DNA of 64,000 nucleotides, from contig CANMPK010000006.1 of the NCBI GenBank assembly GCA_947499725.1, forward strand, positions 1-64,000. The letters run 5' to 3'. A program made the position numbers and the translations under genes. The stretch is from an uncultured Paracoccaceae bacterium (lineage in GTDB: Bacteria > Pseudomonadota > Alphaproteobacteria > Rhodobacterales > Rhodobacteraceae). The notes below the pieces were generated by a model. It had not been told where the DNA came from and searched no databases. It saw nothing but the letters and a program-made list of their open reading frames with translations. The stretch's first letter is position 1. Each line of letters starts with the position of its first letter. Shown here piece by piece: positions 1 to 10,700 of this stretch.

Positions 1-48
1 GATGGTACTGCTGCTTAAGCTGTGGGAGAGTAGGGCATCGCCAAACCT
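1..48 (+). rRNA. rrf: 5S rRNA, 3' end (partial)
   Basis: The first ~48 bases match the 3' third of an alphaproteobacterial 5S rRNA: GATGGTACT near the start, then GGGAGAGTAGG, then a closing GCCAAACCT. It lies 46 nt before tRNA-fMet, which is the usual 5S-fMet order at the end of rRNA operons in Rhodobacteraceae. The 5' part of the gene and the rest of the operon are outside the window. The exact 3' end is estimated. Confidence 0.8.
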
Positions 49-93
49 AATAAACAACCAATATCTCTCGACGATGATAAAAAATACCCCTAG

Positions 94-1824
<1,731 letters not shown>

Positions 1825-1839
1825 TAAACTCTTCTTCTT

Positions 1840-2028
1840 TTAGTGGGCTAGTGTGGGGTGGGCTGCGGCGGCAAAGGCTTCGTGTGCGGCTTGCCGTGCG
1901 AGAATATGCACGAAGGCCAACAAGCTAGGATGTGGCGCACGTGGCCTCTTCACCAAAGAAAGTTTTGGGCGGGCTCGGTGGTTTGGCGGTGTGGATGTGG
2001 CTTTTGGTCTCTTCTCTAAACTGATCAT
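1840..2028 (-). CDS. Small conserved-looking protein upstream of the recombinase
   Basis: A 62-aa basic, alanine-rich protein with a Pro/Arg/Lys-rich N-terminal half and a helical C-terminal half (LLAFVHILARQAAHEAFAAA). It ends 15 nt before the recombinase start on the same strand, so the two are probably co-transcribed. A purine-rich AGAGAGACAACGAG precedes the ATG. I recall similar small helical ORFs beside serine recombinases of alphaproteobacterial elements, but cannot name a family. It could act as a small accessory factor; that is inference. Confidence 0.5.
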   Translation of the reverse strand: MISLEKRPKATSTPPNHRARPKLSLVKRPRAPHPSLLAFVHILARQAAHEAFAAAAHPTLAH

Positions 2029-2264
2029 GCTCGTTGTCTCTCTTATGTCCTACGGAGTAGGGCTCATTCCTATTCTGGAACGCGGGCCAAAGCGGGCCTT
2101 TGCGTGCTTGCGATGATAGAAATGTAAGAGGCGGCTAAGTTTGAGCATAGAAGCTGCTCGGTGGAACATGTGGATAACGGGCACGGGAAGCGATCCAATC
2201 TGTGGATACCCGTCAGGCCACCAATAAGGGGTTCTTTAAAACCGCTTTCCCTGAGCCTGGACAT
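2029..2264. other. Non-coding stretch with DnaA-box-like sites
   Basis: This gap lies between the protease gene and the small ORF. It contains TGTGGATAA at 2169-2177, the exact complement of the DnaA box TTATCCACA, and the near match TGTGGATAC at 2201-2209. A 64-aa minus ORF covers the region but shows no motif or clear ribosome site. The promoter for the small ORF and recombinase probably lies here. DnaA binding is a hypothesis. Confidence 0.3.
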
Positions 2265-4493
2265 TTAGAGTTGTGAACGTGATCGGGCTGCGCCTAGACG
2301 CTGCGTCGGCGGTAACAACCTTCGAATTTGCTGCGCTGACAGCTCCCGTTCTTCGCAAAGCGCTACCGCTATATTAGAGATTAGCTCCTTTCTAGCCGTA
2401 AGGATTTGGATGGCGCTGCGCTCTGCGTGTTTGAGAATTTTGTCTAAGTGGTTTGTCCGGTCTTTGATGCGAGCGGGCGTGAATACGAGTTGCTCGCCCA
2501 GTCCCCATTCCAAGATCATTTGTCCGGCAAGTTTGGTTGCGAGCTCGAGGTCGGAGTTTGTCCCGAGGCCAGAACCATTGAGCGCTTCGCCAAAGATGAC
2601 ATGCTCCGCGGCACGACCGCCGAGGAGCGCGGCGATGCGGTTTTTGGCGCTTTGAGCGCTTTCTAGCATTGGTGTTGGGATGTCGACGAAACCGCCTGTG
2701 TTTGTGATCGCTGCGCGTTCGGCAGGCGGCAAGCCTAGGGCGTTTGCTATGACGAGATGCCCAGCTTCGTGGATGGCGATGCGCCAGATGAGATCTTTTT
2801 CCACAACCGGACACACGCGTGACGCGGCGGCTTCTAAGTGCTGTTGTGAGAGCGTGGATTGTTCGGCGCGGGCGAGGCCGCGGGCTTCACGAACTAGCGC
2901 CGCAATCTGTGCGCCGGATGAGCCGAGCAGTTGGTCTGTGATGCGAGCAAGGTCCATCCCTTGCGCATCTTCGCCCAAAGCCAGTTCTAAGATCTTCTGG
3001 ATCGAATGCCTGTGCGGAGTTGAAATCTCGATATTGAGATCAAAGCGCCCCGGCCGCGTGACCGCCGGATCGATCATGTCCGGGTAATTCGTTGCGCCGA
3101 GAACGATGACGCCTGGGGTCTCGTTCAAGCGAGTGAGGTGCTCGAGCAAGCCGTTGACCACTCCAACGATATAGTCGGAGCGGCGGTTGGGGCGGTCGCG
3201 ATGGGTGAATGAATCCAGTTCATCGAGGAAAAACACCGCGGGGGCCGCGCTGATGGCTGCGTTCACTTTCTCGGACAAGGCGTTGAGCATGTCGCCTTGA
3301 TGGCCGTGTTTTTGGCAGTCTGAGTAACTCGTCGCGATGAGGGGGATGTTGAGGCTTCCGGCCAGTGCCGAGGCCAACAGCGTTTTGCCATTGCCTGGTG
3401 GCCCGAAGAAAAGAATGGATGGTGAGACCTCGACCCAAACTAGTTGTCCAGCCTTCCACGCGGCCATGTCTGCTACCAGGCGGTCAATTGGCGCTCGTGT
3501 ATTTGCGTTGAGGACGATATCCTCCAGTGTTGTCGTGGCAGGTGGCACTGTCTGGAAACGCTTCGCGGCTGTTGCGAGGGCTTGAGCCACCTTGAGAGCT
3601 GTCTCTTCTAAGAACGCGCCTTCGATCGCCGTAAGGGGAAGCGCTGCGATATCGTTGTCCGGTGGTAGAAGATTGGCGATAGTATCTTCGGACAATTCCC
3701 CTGTCGCCGAATGCGTTGCACGTAGGACCGCAATAAGCATTTGACCGGACAATGCTGGCCAACTGAGTACTTGCCCACACATCGCACGCATAAGCGGCGA
3801 CATGGATGAAGTGTCAGGCGTCAGTGCGAGGACCTTGTGGCCGTTTTTAACAGCTGCTTCGACGGCATCTTCAAAGTCCTCGCGCTGTGACGCGCTTCGC
3901 CCTTTGTTGTGATGTGGCTCTACTGCAAGAACTGGCGTTTTGAAATCGCGCCACGTGTCGTCGCTGTCCGCGCTTATATCGGCAAGCCGCTGCAGCACGT
4001 TGCCGAGGTTTTTCCACACCGCCTTGCGCTCAAACCTGTCCGCGATTGTGATCATAGTGAAAGCGCGGGGCGTAGTGACATCAGACAGGAGGCCAGCGTC
4101 TGAGAGCAGTGCAGCGAAGCGCGCAGCGGTGAGCATTTTAGCGATAGGCGGGTGGTGAAGGAACGAAATACCGTCAGAATTTATCGCCTCTGCCCACGGA
4201 TCACGATCTGCTGCGACTGCTGCATCGATCGCATCTTGTGGCATAGACGAAGCGGCAGGCTTGGCATTGTAGGGCGCATTTAAAGCGCGTTCGAGTTCAT
4301 CGAGTGGGTCAGGAGTGTCTTCGACATCAATGTCATCGAATTCGAGTTTTGGATCGAGTGGTACGAGACGGGTTCGTTCGCGATGCCACATCGCGATGCT
4401 CCGAAGGAGGGGGCGTAACAGCTCGAGGGAATGCGGTGAGAGCGCAGGCCTCGAGAGCGCGCTGGCGCGCGGGTTCTGTGAAAAAGAGGGCAT
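2265..4493 (-). CDS. FtsH-like AAA+ ATPase / M41 metallopeptidase without membrane anchor
   Basis: A 742-aa AAA+ protease. After a ~350-residue unique N-terminal region come Walker A GPPGNGKT (about 364-371), Walker B FFLDELD (about 421-427), an arginine-finger segment RPGRFD (about 481), and an M41 zinc site HEAGH (575-579). The downstream GTNSDLELAT supplies the expected acidic third ligand. FtsH is normally membrane-anchored with a short periplasmic domain; here the N-terminal half is soluble and acidic with no transmembrane segment. The ATG at 4493 is preferred over an upstream in-frame TTG at 4544. The protein probably unfolds and degrades specific cytoplasmic targets, perhaps in phage defence or element control; the substrate is unknown. 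Confidence 0.85.
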   Translation of the reverse strand: MPSFSQNPRASALSRPALSPHSLELLRPLLRSIAMWHRERTRLVPLDPKLEFDDIDVEDTPDPLDELERALNAPYNAKPAASSMPQDAIDAAVAADRDPWAEAINSDGISFLHHPPIAKMLTAARFAALLSDAGLLSDVTTPRAFTMITIADRFERKAVWKNLGNVLQRLADISADSDDTWRDFKTPVLAVEPHHNKGRSASQREDFEDAVEAAVKNGHKVLALTPDTSSMSPLMRAMCGQVLSWPALSGQMLIAVLRATHSATGELSEDTIANLLPPDNDIAALPLTAIEGAFLEETALKVAQALATAAKRFQTVPPATTTLEDIVLNANTRAPIDRLVADMAAWKAGQLVWVEVSPSILFFGPPGNGKTLLASALAGSLNIPLIATSYSDCQKHGHQGDMLNALSEKVNAAISAAPAVFFLDELDSFTHRDRPNRRSDYIVGVVNGLLEHLTRLNETPGVIVLGATNYPDMIDPAVTRPGRFDLNIEISTPHRHSIQKILELALGEDAQGMDLARITDQLLGSSGAQIAALVREARGLARAEQSTLSQQHLEAAASRVCPVVEKDLIWRIAIHEAGHLVIANALGLPPAERAAITNTGGFVDIPTPMLESAQSAKNRIAALLGGRAAEHVIFGEALNGSGLGTNSDLELATKLAGQMILEWGLGEQLVFTPARIKDRTNHLDKILKHAERSAIQILTARKELISNIAVALCEERELSAQQIRRLLPPTQRLGAARSRSQL

Positions 4494-4585
4494 GAGAAAT
4501 GAACCTATGGAAGGTGACAAGGGTAGGGAACGAGAGCCATACAATAGTCGGCGGCCCTCGGGCTACGACTTAGGCGGTCATGCCT

Positions 4586-5533
4586 TTAGGCTGGACCACG
4601 CGGAGGAAAACGCTCAGCGATCTCGTCAACCAGCTCGTGAATTTTGGCTAGTGCGGCCGGGAGGTATATCTCGCCTTCTGTGTTGATCTGATCGCCATAG
4701 GCCGCTTTGGGAACAACCCATTCTGGATTATCCTTAGAAAGCGTATTGTGGGCTTCGGTCTCCTGTACACGTGCGACAAAGCCGGACGGCATCGGAATTG
4801 TTCTCAGAACCTTGGTACGCACATTCAAATCGATACCGAGTTGATGACGAAGGCGCTTATGCGGCTTTCGACTGTATCCCAACTTTATGACTGTTTGCTG
4901 TGGCAAGTCGATTTGGAAGATGTAAATGAAGGATGGTCTGGCAGAAGCACCTTTGCTGCATTTATGGCAGGCTACATCTCCCCACATCATATTGCCTACT
5001 GAGACGTCTTGGACAGCACCGCACGTGTGTTTGTATCTGCGATAGCCAGGTTTATTTGGAACAGGTCCGTGCAGCGTCCATCCGAATTCTCGGGCTTCTG
5101 CAGCATATCGTTCCTCTCGGCACATCTCGCAGCCAGCTTCGTTATCGCCGCGCGCAGCTTTGCGCATGTTGCCTCTTTGGCGAATGACAACGTGACCGCA
5201 TTTGAGCCGCCATTCTCGCCGGTGGCGATGCCCAATCGGCCTTGTGCTAACTAGTTCGCCGTCGATAGCCGCTGCGGCAACTTCATCCTTTTTGTTACTA
5301 CAGCCTTCGCAGTCGATGTTGTTAAACAAGATGACTCTGCTGCGTCGATGGATCGGAGTGCCACAAGTGCGACATCCCAGTATCACCATTTGCCGGTTTG
5401 GTCCGCCGCGACCTAGTACGGTGAAGCCTTTGCGCTCTGCAGCTGCAGTAACTTCAGGCTTGGTCGGGCCGATGTATACCTGCGGATACTCACCACGGAT
5501 TTTGAAAGGATAATAGGCGCTTGTGTAGGGCAT
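4586..5533 (-). CDS. GIY-YIG-type (MUG113/T5orf172-like) protein with cysteine zinc motifs
   Basis: A 315-aa protein. The C-terminal part (about 205-290) has the look of a degenerate GIY-YIG nuclease fold: FIYIFQID, then IKLGYSRKPHKRLRHQ, then a late Glu in QETEAH. Before it are several Cys pairs: CRTCG with CEGC, CGH with CEMC, and CGA with CHKC, which suggest three zinc-ribbon or treble-clef modules for nucleic-acid binding. The ATG at 5533 is chosen because GAGGAC lies 8 nt before it; the longer ORF starts earlier without such a site. It could be a DNA nuclease acting with the element's other genes. Activity is not certain because the canonical GIY and YIG are both altered. Confidence 0.65.
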   Translation of the reverse strand: MPYTSAYYPFKIRGEYPQVYIGPTKPEVTAAAERKGFTVLGRGGPNRQMVILGCRTCGTPIHRRSRVILFNNIDCEGCSNKKDEVAAAAIDGELVSTRPIGHRHRREWRLKCGHVVIRQRGNMRKAARGDNEAGCEMCREERYAAEAREFGWTLHGPVPNKPGYRRYKHTCGAVQDVSVGNMMWGDVACHKCSKGASARPSFIYIFQIDLPQQTVIKLGYSRKPHKRLRHQLGIDLNVRTKVLRTIPMPSGFVARVQETEAHNTLSKDNPEWVVPKAAYGDQINTEGEIYLPAALAKIHELVDEIAERFPPRGPA

Positions 5534-5669
5534 GTGTTGTCCTCGCATAAGGGAGCCAGCCGCACGATAGGGGGTGCGGGTGACATGAAATAATTTGGGG
5601 GACGTGCAGGCGCAACCCTGCCGCATTAGGTGCGGCAAAGTGACGAATGCGATTCTGAGGAATGAGCGG

Positions 5670-6143
5670 TTACGCGGTAACTTTTACCGGCTGGAGCTTT
5701 GCCAGCTTTAAGTTCGCTTCAAAGACATGAAATATCAGCGCCGCGTCCATAAGTTGGTCGGCCAGCAAGTGGTCGCGTTTGCGCAACGCTTTTGACGCCT
5801 TGGAGAGCTTTGAAAAATACTCTTGGAAATCCAAGTCACCTTCAATGTGTTCAGGAAGCAAAAGCATAAGAAACTCTGCTGTAATGCGAGTTCGTTTGTC
5901 GAGGTCAGGCATCAGCAATAGCGTTTTAATCGCTGTGTCACAGTCAGCCCATGCGTCGGCTGCATCGTGACAAAACGCCAGGCCGATCTTTGTGTGCATA
6001 GATGCCCCCGACAGGCGCCTCATGCTGTCTGCGCGCATAGCGCGATCGAACAGATCAAGCACCGCCTGAAAAGCAACGCTTTGCGGATTTAAGAAATAAA
6101 GTTTCCCAGACTTTGAGGGTGTGGTATCGGGTGAAGTAGTCAT
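5670..6143 (-). CDS. Unknown helical protein, 157 aa
   Basis: I do not recognise this protein. It looks soluble and mainly helical, with no membrane segment and no Cys cluster; it has a conserved-looking core around FDRAMRADSMRRLSGASMHTK and a Leu-rich middle. ATG 6143 is chosen because GGAG lies 8 nt upstream; the longer ORF reaches back through the operator region of the divergent gene. It is transcribed away from the ribbon-helix-helix gene at 6250, sharing its promoter region, so the two may be co-regulated. Confidence 0.6.
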   Translation of the reverse strand: MTTSPDTTPSKSGKLYFLNPQSVAFQAVLDLFDRAMRADSMRRLSGASMHTKIGLAFCHDAADAWADCDTAIKTLLLMPDLDKRTRITAEFLMLLLPEHIEGDLDFQEYFSKLSKASKALRKRDHLLADQLMDAALIFHVFEANLKLAKLQPVKVTA

Positions 6144-6205
6144 AAGGATCTCCGGGATCGTTGTGATTAGCATGGCGAGGGAGTTGCCGCTCTCTCGTTC
6201 ATGTG

Positions 6206-6217
6206 TCATATATATGA
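6206..6217. promoter_or_regulatory. Palindromic operator between divergent genes (likely RHH-bound)
   Basis: TCATATATATGA is a perfect 12-bp palindrome in the 106-nt gap between the unknown gene at 6143 and the RHH gene at 6250. GATATCA follows within a few bases. AT-rich short palindromes close to the start of an Arc/CopG-type gene are typical autoregulatory sites. Binding is inferred. Confidence 0.5.
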
Positions 6218-6249
6218 TATCAAGAAATCGAAAGTCAATAAGTAATATC

Positions 6250-6420
6250 ATGAAATCACGCGGTCGCCCCAAAGTAGACACTCAGCCAGTGATGGTTCGT
6301 ATGCCTACAGAGTTGATAAAACAGCTTGATGATGTACGGCGCGCGGAAGCCGATCTGCCAAGTCGACCTGAACTTATACGACGTATTGTCGAAGAATGGT
6401 TTGCGACAAGGCAGAAGTGA
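6250..6420 (+). CDS. Ribbon-helix-helix (CopG/Arc-type) DNA-binding protein
   Basis: A 56-aa protein starting at MKSRGRPKVDTQPVMVRMP. Residues about 13-19 form the beta strand that would dimerise and enter the major groove, followed by two helices (TELIKQLDDVRRAEADLPSRPELIRRIVEEWF). The start is well inside the longer ORF, because the region upstream is the divergent promoter with palindromes. No toxin partner is adjacent, so it is more likely a local repressor of its own and the divergent gene than an antitoxin. Confidence 0.75.
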   Translation: MKSRGRPKVDTQPVMVRMPTELIKQLDDVRRAEADLPSRPELIRRIVEEWFATRQK

Positions 6421-6551
6421 GATTTGCGAAAAACGGAACGTCGATAGTCTAAGGGACTTGCCTTTATTTAGGGGCGGCAGAGATAGTCCGTAGCCTAAAA
6501 GCTACCTAAGCTACGAACCGATCTGGAAAGTTGGCAGGCTCAAAGATGGCA

Positions 6552-7175
6552 TCAAGACACGGCAAGTTTCTGGGTTTCGACTTTGGCACGAATTTTGGCG
6601 TCAATGAATTCCTGATGCGTTTCCTTTGCCGTGTCAGCTACTCTTCGTGCGACTTTAGCGTGAGCTATAGCTGAGTGTTTTCGGGTCGTGAGTGTCCAAA
6701 TTGCAGCGTAGAGGAATGAACAGAACGCCAACCCTGCTGCTATATTCAAATTCATAGAACGCCCTTGTGCGAGCCCAGCTACAACTCCAATCAAGCAAGT
6801 CCACAGTAGACCCTGATTGATGCAAATTCGAGCAGCTCGTGTCCATTTCCTTGTATGATAGGGGCATCTCGCGAACTGCCACTTCCTGTCCGAAGAGTGG
6901 TTTACCAACAGAATTTCGCAGCCATCGTCATCAAGCACTGTACTGACGACATCGCCAATGCCCATGAAGTTTTCTGAAGGGATAGAAATTTTCTGTGTCT
7001 TGTCGTTTGTGTCAAGCACAGTGGCTTTGAGAGTGTGTTCATTTCCAGAAAGTTCCGTCAGCACGCCTCCGCCAACGATATTTTCTTCTAAGTAGCCTGG
7101 ATCTCTGGACGTATCTCGTTTTATCGGGCGGTTCCCACCCTCAACATCAATGATGACTCCGGTTATTGCCTTCAT
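6552..7175 (-). CDS. Unknown membrane protein with two transmembrane segments
   Basis: A 207-aa protein not recognised as a known family. The N-terminal ~110 residues look like a small beta-rich cytoplasmic domain; two hydrophobic segments follow (about 122-142 and 145-165), then a charged helical tail. ATG 7175 is chosen; the frame also allows TTG 21 nt earlier, but that would overlap the RBS-like GAAGAGG. It is divergent from the Xre gene and lies next to its two operators, so it is probably repressed by it. Confidence 0.55.
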   Translation of the reverse strand: MKAITGVIIDVEGGNRPIKRDTSRDPGYLEENIVGGGVLTELSGNEHTLKATVLDTNDKTQKISIPSENFMGIGDVVSTVLDDDGCEILLVNHSSDRKWQFARCPYHTRKWTRAARICINQGLLWTCLIGVVAGLAQGRSMNLNIAAGLAFCSFLYAAIWTLTTRKHSAIAHAKVARRVADTAKETHQEFIDAKIRAKVETQKLAVS

Positions 7176-7204
7176 AAGAAATTGTACCCTCTTCAAATAG
7201 AATG

Positions 7205-7232
7205 TGACTATAGTGAATTGTGACTATAGTCA
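7205..7232. promoter_or_regulatory. Tandem operators for the adjacent Xre regulator
   Basis: TGACTATAGTGA (7205-7216) and the perfect palindrome TGACTATAGTCA (7221-7232) lie with centres 16 bp apart in the gap between two divergent genes. This spacing puts both on nearly the same helix face. Such paired palindromes are typical of lambda-Cro/Xre-type control of both flanking genes. Confidence 0.7.
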
Positions 7233-7268
7233 GTGGAGTGAGTTTTCAAGGGATTTAATACCCTTGGG

Positions 7269-7508
7269 ATGGATCAAAAAAATGACATCTTAATTGAACG
7301 CTTTGCGCGAGCTCTGCAGCTACGCCGAAGGGAATGCAGCCTTTCACAGGAAGAAGTGGCACATTTGGCGGGCCTCTCAACCAGCTATATGTCTTTGCTA
7401 GAAACTAGAAAGCGGCAACCAACGCTGTCCGTTTTAGGAGCTCTGGCCAAAGCACTTGATCTCAGCCTTCTAGAGTTCATGGGAATGATCGGTGAGGATG
7501 ACAGATAG
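7269..7508 (+). CDS. Xre/Cro-type HTH transcriptional regulator
   Basis: A 79-aa single-domain regulator. The HTH covers about 12-65: RRRECSLSQEEVAHLAGLSTSY with LETRKRQPTLSVLGALAKAL. Its size suggests a Cro- or C-protein-like dimer with no ligand domain. It starts 37 nt after the two operators and faces the membrane-protein gene on the other strand, so autoregulation is likely. C-proteins often control restriction or defence genes, and the defence-like pair follows it on the opposite strand. Confidence 0.9.
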   Translation: MDQKNDILIERFARALQLRRRECSLSQEEVAHLAGLSTSYMSLLETRKRQPTLSVLGALAKALDLSLLEFMGMIGEDDR

Positions 7509-7736
7509 GCTCGGCGCGGAAAGAGCGGACAGCCGCGAATAGTACTGCTGAGAAAATCGCCTTGCCGGAGGCGGTTTGGGCGGAAACCGGACATTCGCTG
7601 CAGGTTCAAAGGGCGCTCGTGGTGACTTCGAAAGCAGACATTCAGTCGTCGCGAAAACTACTAGCACCGGATTTCGGAGGAATACCAGCGCCGACATTCT
7701 TGCAGCTCACTTTATATCCTCCAACGACCCATTCGC
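7509..7736. other. Gap between converging genes, nothing recognised
   Basis: About 230 nt between the Xre gene and the helicase stop. ORFs here have no ribosome-binding site or motif. No strong hairpin terminator was seen. Confidence 0.5.
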
Positions 7737-10700
7737 TTAAACGAACAGCCTTATCGCTTTGGCCACGTCGAGCCGAGACTGAATACTCCTAAAGTCTTCG
7801 GGACCGTCAGCGGGGGGCAAATATTTGGACAGCCCCTCAAATTCAGCGTGGACTGATCGACGGTTCACTATACCCTCCATACTCGCTCGTAGCACCGCCT
7901 TCTCGGCGGTATCAAAGCCCTCTTTGACGCTAACAGATAGTAGAGACAGAGAGAGTGGGACTTCGCCTTCAAAATATCCTTCATTGATCATTGCTTGCGC
8001 AACCAGCGATGGCACCCCAAACAAGTAGGACAGTTCTGGAACAACGTCTGAGACAAAATCGCGCGCACGTTCGCACGTTTTTAGCTGTGTTGGTTGGGTC
8101 CCTGCTGCGAGTTCAATTTCCCGCAATGCCTCACCAGACATCCATAAATCGAGTAGCGGAAACAACTTCGCGCAGATGAACTGCCCTTTGGCATGTTCGT
8201 CTTCAAGTTCTTTGTAGGGAGAGCCAAGAAAACTATCGAGCGTTTCACTTCTTATCAGCTTGGGTAACTTGTCATTTTTAGCGGTCAGCCACTCAACATA
8301 CCAATTCCTCCAATCAACGACGCTTGCATCGCTTGACCAACCGCCAGCGAACGCTTCCGCCAATTCACGGATAAAGCTAGGCATAAACCCGATAGATGCT
8401 GACAGCCTGTCTTGCCATGCACTTGATTGATCAAGTGAGTCCATATCAGACCGGACGCGGTGGACTGCATCTATTCTGCTCCGAATCCAGTCAGAGTCAC
8501 CGCTTTGACGCCGCTTATATGCAGCAAATGATCGGGCGACAATTTGGGAGGTTTTATCGGCGGCCGTATCTTCATCGGTGGTACTCAGAGGCAAGCGGCC
8601 TACAAGGTACTCCGTCATGGGGTCTTCGGCCGAAGACGTTTCGTGAATCCGGTCCAGCAGCGGCTCGAGTGGGTCTTCGATAGTCAAGCATTGGTCGCTT
8701 TGCGAAAAGATCCCCCGAAGTTCGGTCCAGTAACTATTAATCCTGCTATTTCTATTGTCAAAGTCCACAACTTTACTCGGGACGACAATAACAAGGCCAT
8801 GTGATCGCTCTCCCGCGCGGCCCGCCCTACCAGCAGCATTTAGCAACTCGTGTGCTTCCAGTCGCGACATCTGTTCCGCATCGAGATCGAACCGGCTATC
8901 TCCTCCGATGATCACAACGTCACCAGGCAGATTCATCCCTTGAGACAACGTTGAGGTCGCGATTAAAACGTTTAATCCGTCTTTTCGTTTGAACAGACTT
9001 TCGTGTAATGAGCGCTCAAAGTTTAGAAGGTGTCCGTGATGGCAAGCACTGGAAGACTTGAGTGTATTTGTATCCTCATCGATGGAAATATAGAGATGTT
9101 TGGCGTCGCCGAGTTCGTCTTTGGACGCGTCGTAGTTTGCGCGTTCTATCTCGGTGAGAACGCAGCTTGTTCCAGTAAGATTGGCACATATTTTTTTGTT
9201 TGCACTAATCGCCCATGGGATCGTCTGCAAAAAGACTATTGTTTTCAGATCCTTCTTAGAAATTTCTTCTGCCAGTTTCTGGGATACCTGCACACCGTTT
9301 GGTGTCAGATACCAACGCGCAGTTTTATGCGGCGCTCCCTTTGGTAGAAATGACCCGACGGATAAGTTAACCTCCTCATCCAAAAGCTTCTGAAGGCTGT
9401 AGTCTTTCCTATCCGTCGTATTCCAAGTTTGGTTTAAACAAAAAAACGCGTATGGCTCCGTGATCATTTTGCGTCTCGTAGACTGAGGAGCACCTTTCGT
9501 ATCATGGGTTTGCCTATCGGCTCGAAGCCTTTCATTGAGTCCTTGGATTTCGGCACCAGAGTACACAACACATCCCCTCACCTGTCTTGTAGGTTTCCAA
9601 AGCAAATCTAGCGGAATACATGGCCGGTTAGTCAAATCTTGAATCCAAGATGAGACTTCTTCGCTATTCTTCATCATGGCAGAGAGAAATAGGAGATCTG
9701 CGCTAGGAGCAGAAATCGACAAGTTGAGAATACACATCATTGCATCGACCGCGCGGCGGCTTTTGTCTTCGCTACGGGGATGCAAGAGATGACATTCGTC
9801 GAAAACGACAAGTTCTACTTCCGCGAATAGTTCCGGCGCAAAGTTCAGAAACGCCAAGCAGCGTTCTGGCGTAACAACTGAAATGGCGGGAAGCTCTTGG
9901 CCATCAACCTCTACGGCCAAATCTGCGGTTTTTTCTCGAAAGACTTCGACATCGGGGAATGCTTCTCCAAGTGCTCGAGTCGTTTGATCGACAAGAGCTA
10001 GCGTCGGGGCCAAAAATACAACTTTCTTGCCTCGGAGAACTGCTGTAGCGATTTTGAGCTCCGCTAACGTTGATTTTCCTGCGCCGGTGGGAAAACTGAC
10101 TGATGAAGACTTCCCTAGGTCGAGATATCCTTTGGCCAGAGCTTGCCGATGATTGCGCCATAAAAACGGTCTCCGCTTTGCGAAAGATCGCATTTGGCTT
10201 GACCAAACCGTTCCATCGATGCCTGTTGGTGGAGGAACGTTCACAATCCCAATATCCAAAAAATCCCTAAAAGCTGCTTGCAGCAGGGTCGCGAGGTGCA
10301 AAGGTCCAGGGTAGACACTGTGGTGGATTGAGCCATCCGATGAAAAATTTTGGACCGCTGGTTCAGTGCAAAGCTCTTGGACCCGTTGTAGAGTTGCTAT
10401 CGGATCAAGCCCGGACGGAGGTGTTTCCAATTCCAGATCTAACATCCTAGCAGCCATACTGATCATCGCTTCCAGAATTTTTTGATACAGTGCACGCACG
10501 GCGGCGTCTTGTCCTGCTTTTCCTATAATTTGACTCGGCGTTAGAAGCTCAATTCGCAGCAACGCTGACAAATCACCGCTCGCAAACGACTTGATTGCAT
10601 GAAGTAGCTTGCTCTCTAGCGGCTCCTTACCGTCCAATTGGATCAGTTTGGATATCTCTGCAGCATCTGCGCTTGCCTCAGCACAAAGAAAAAGAATGGT

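Noticed and set aside
1853..2116. Plus-strand ORF of 87 aa opposite the small minus ORF
   Set aside because: It lies antisense to the better-supported minus ORF and has no ribosome site or recognisable domain.
2070..2264. Minus-strand 64-aa ORF between protease and integrase
   Set aside because: No start signal, low-complexity content and DnaA-box-like sites inside; treated as non-coding.
6250..6420. RHH protein as antitoxin of a toxin-antitoxin pair
   Set aside because: No small toxin-like gene lies next to it; the divergent 157-aa gene does not resemble a toxin.
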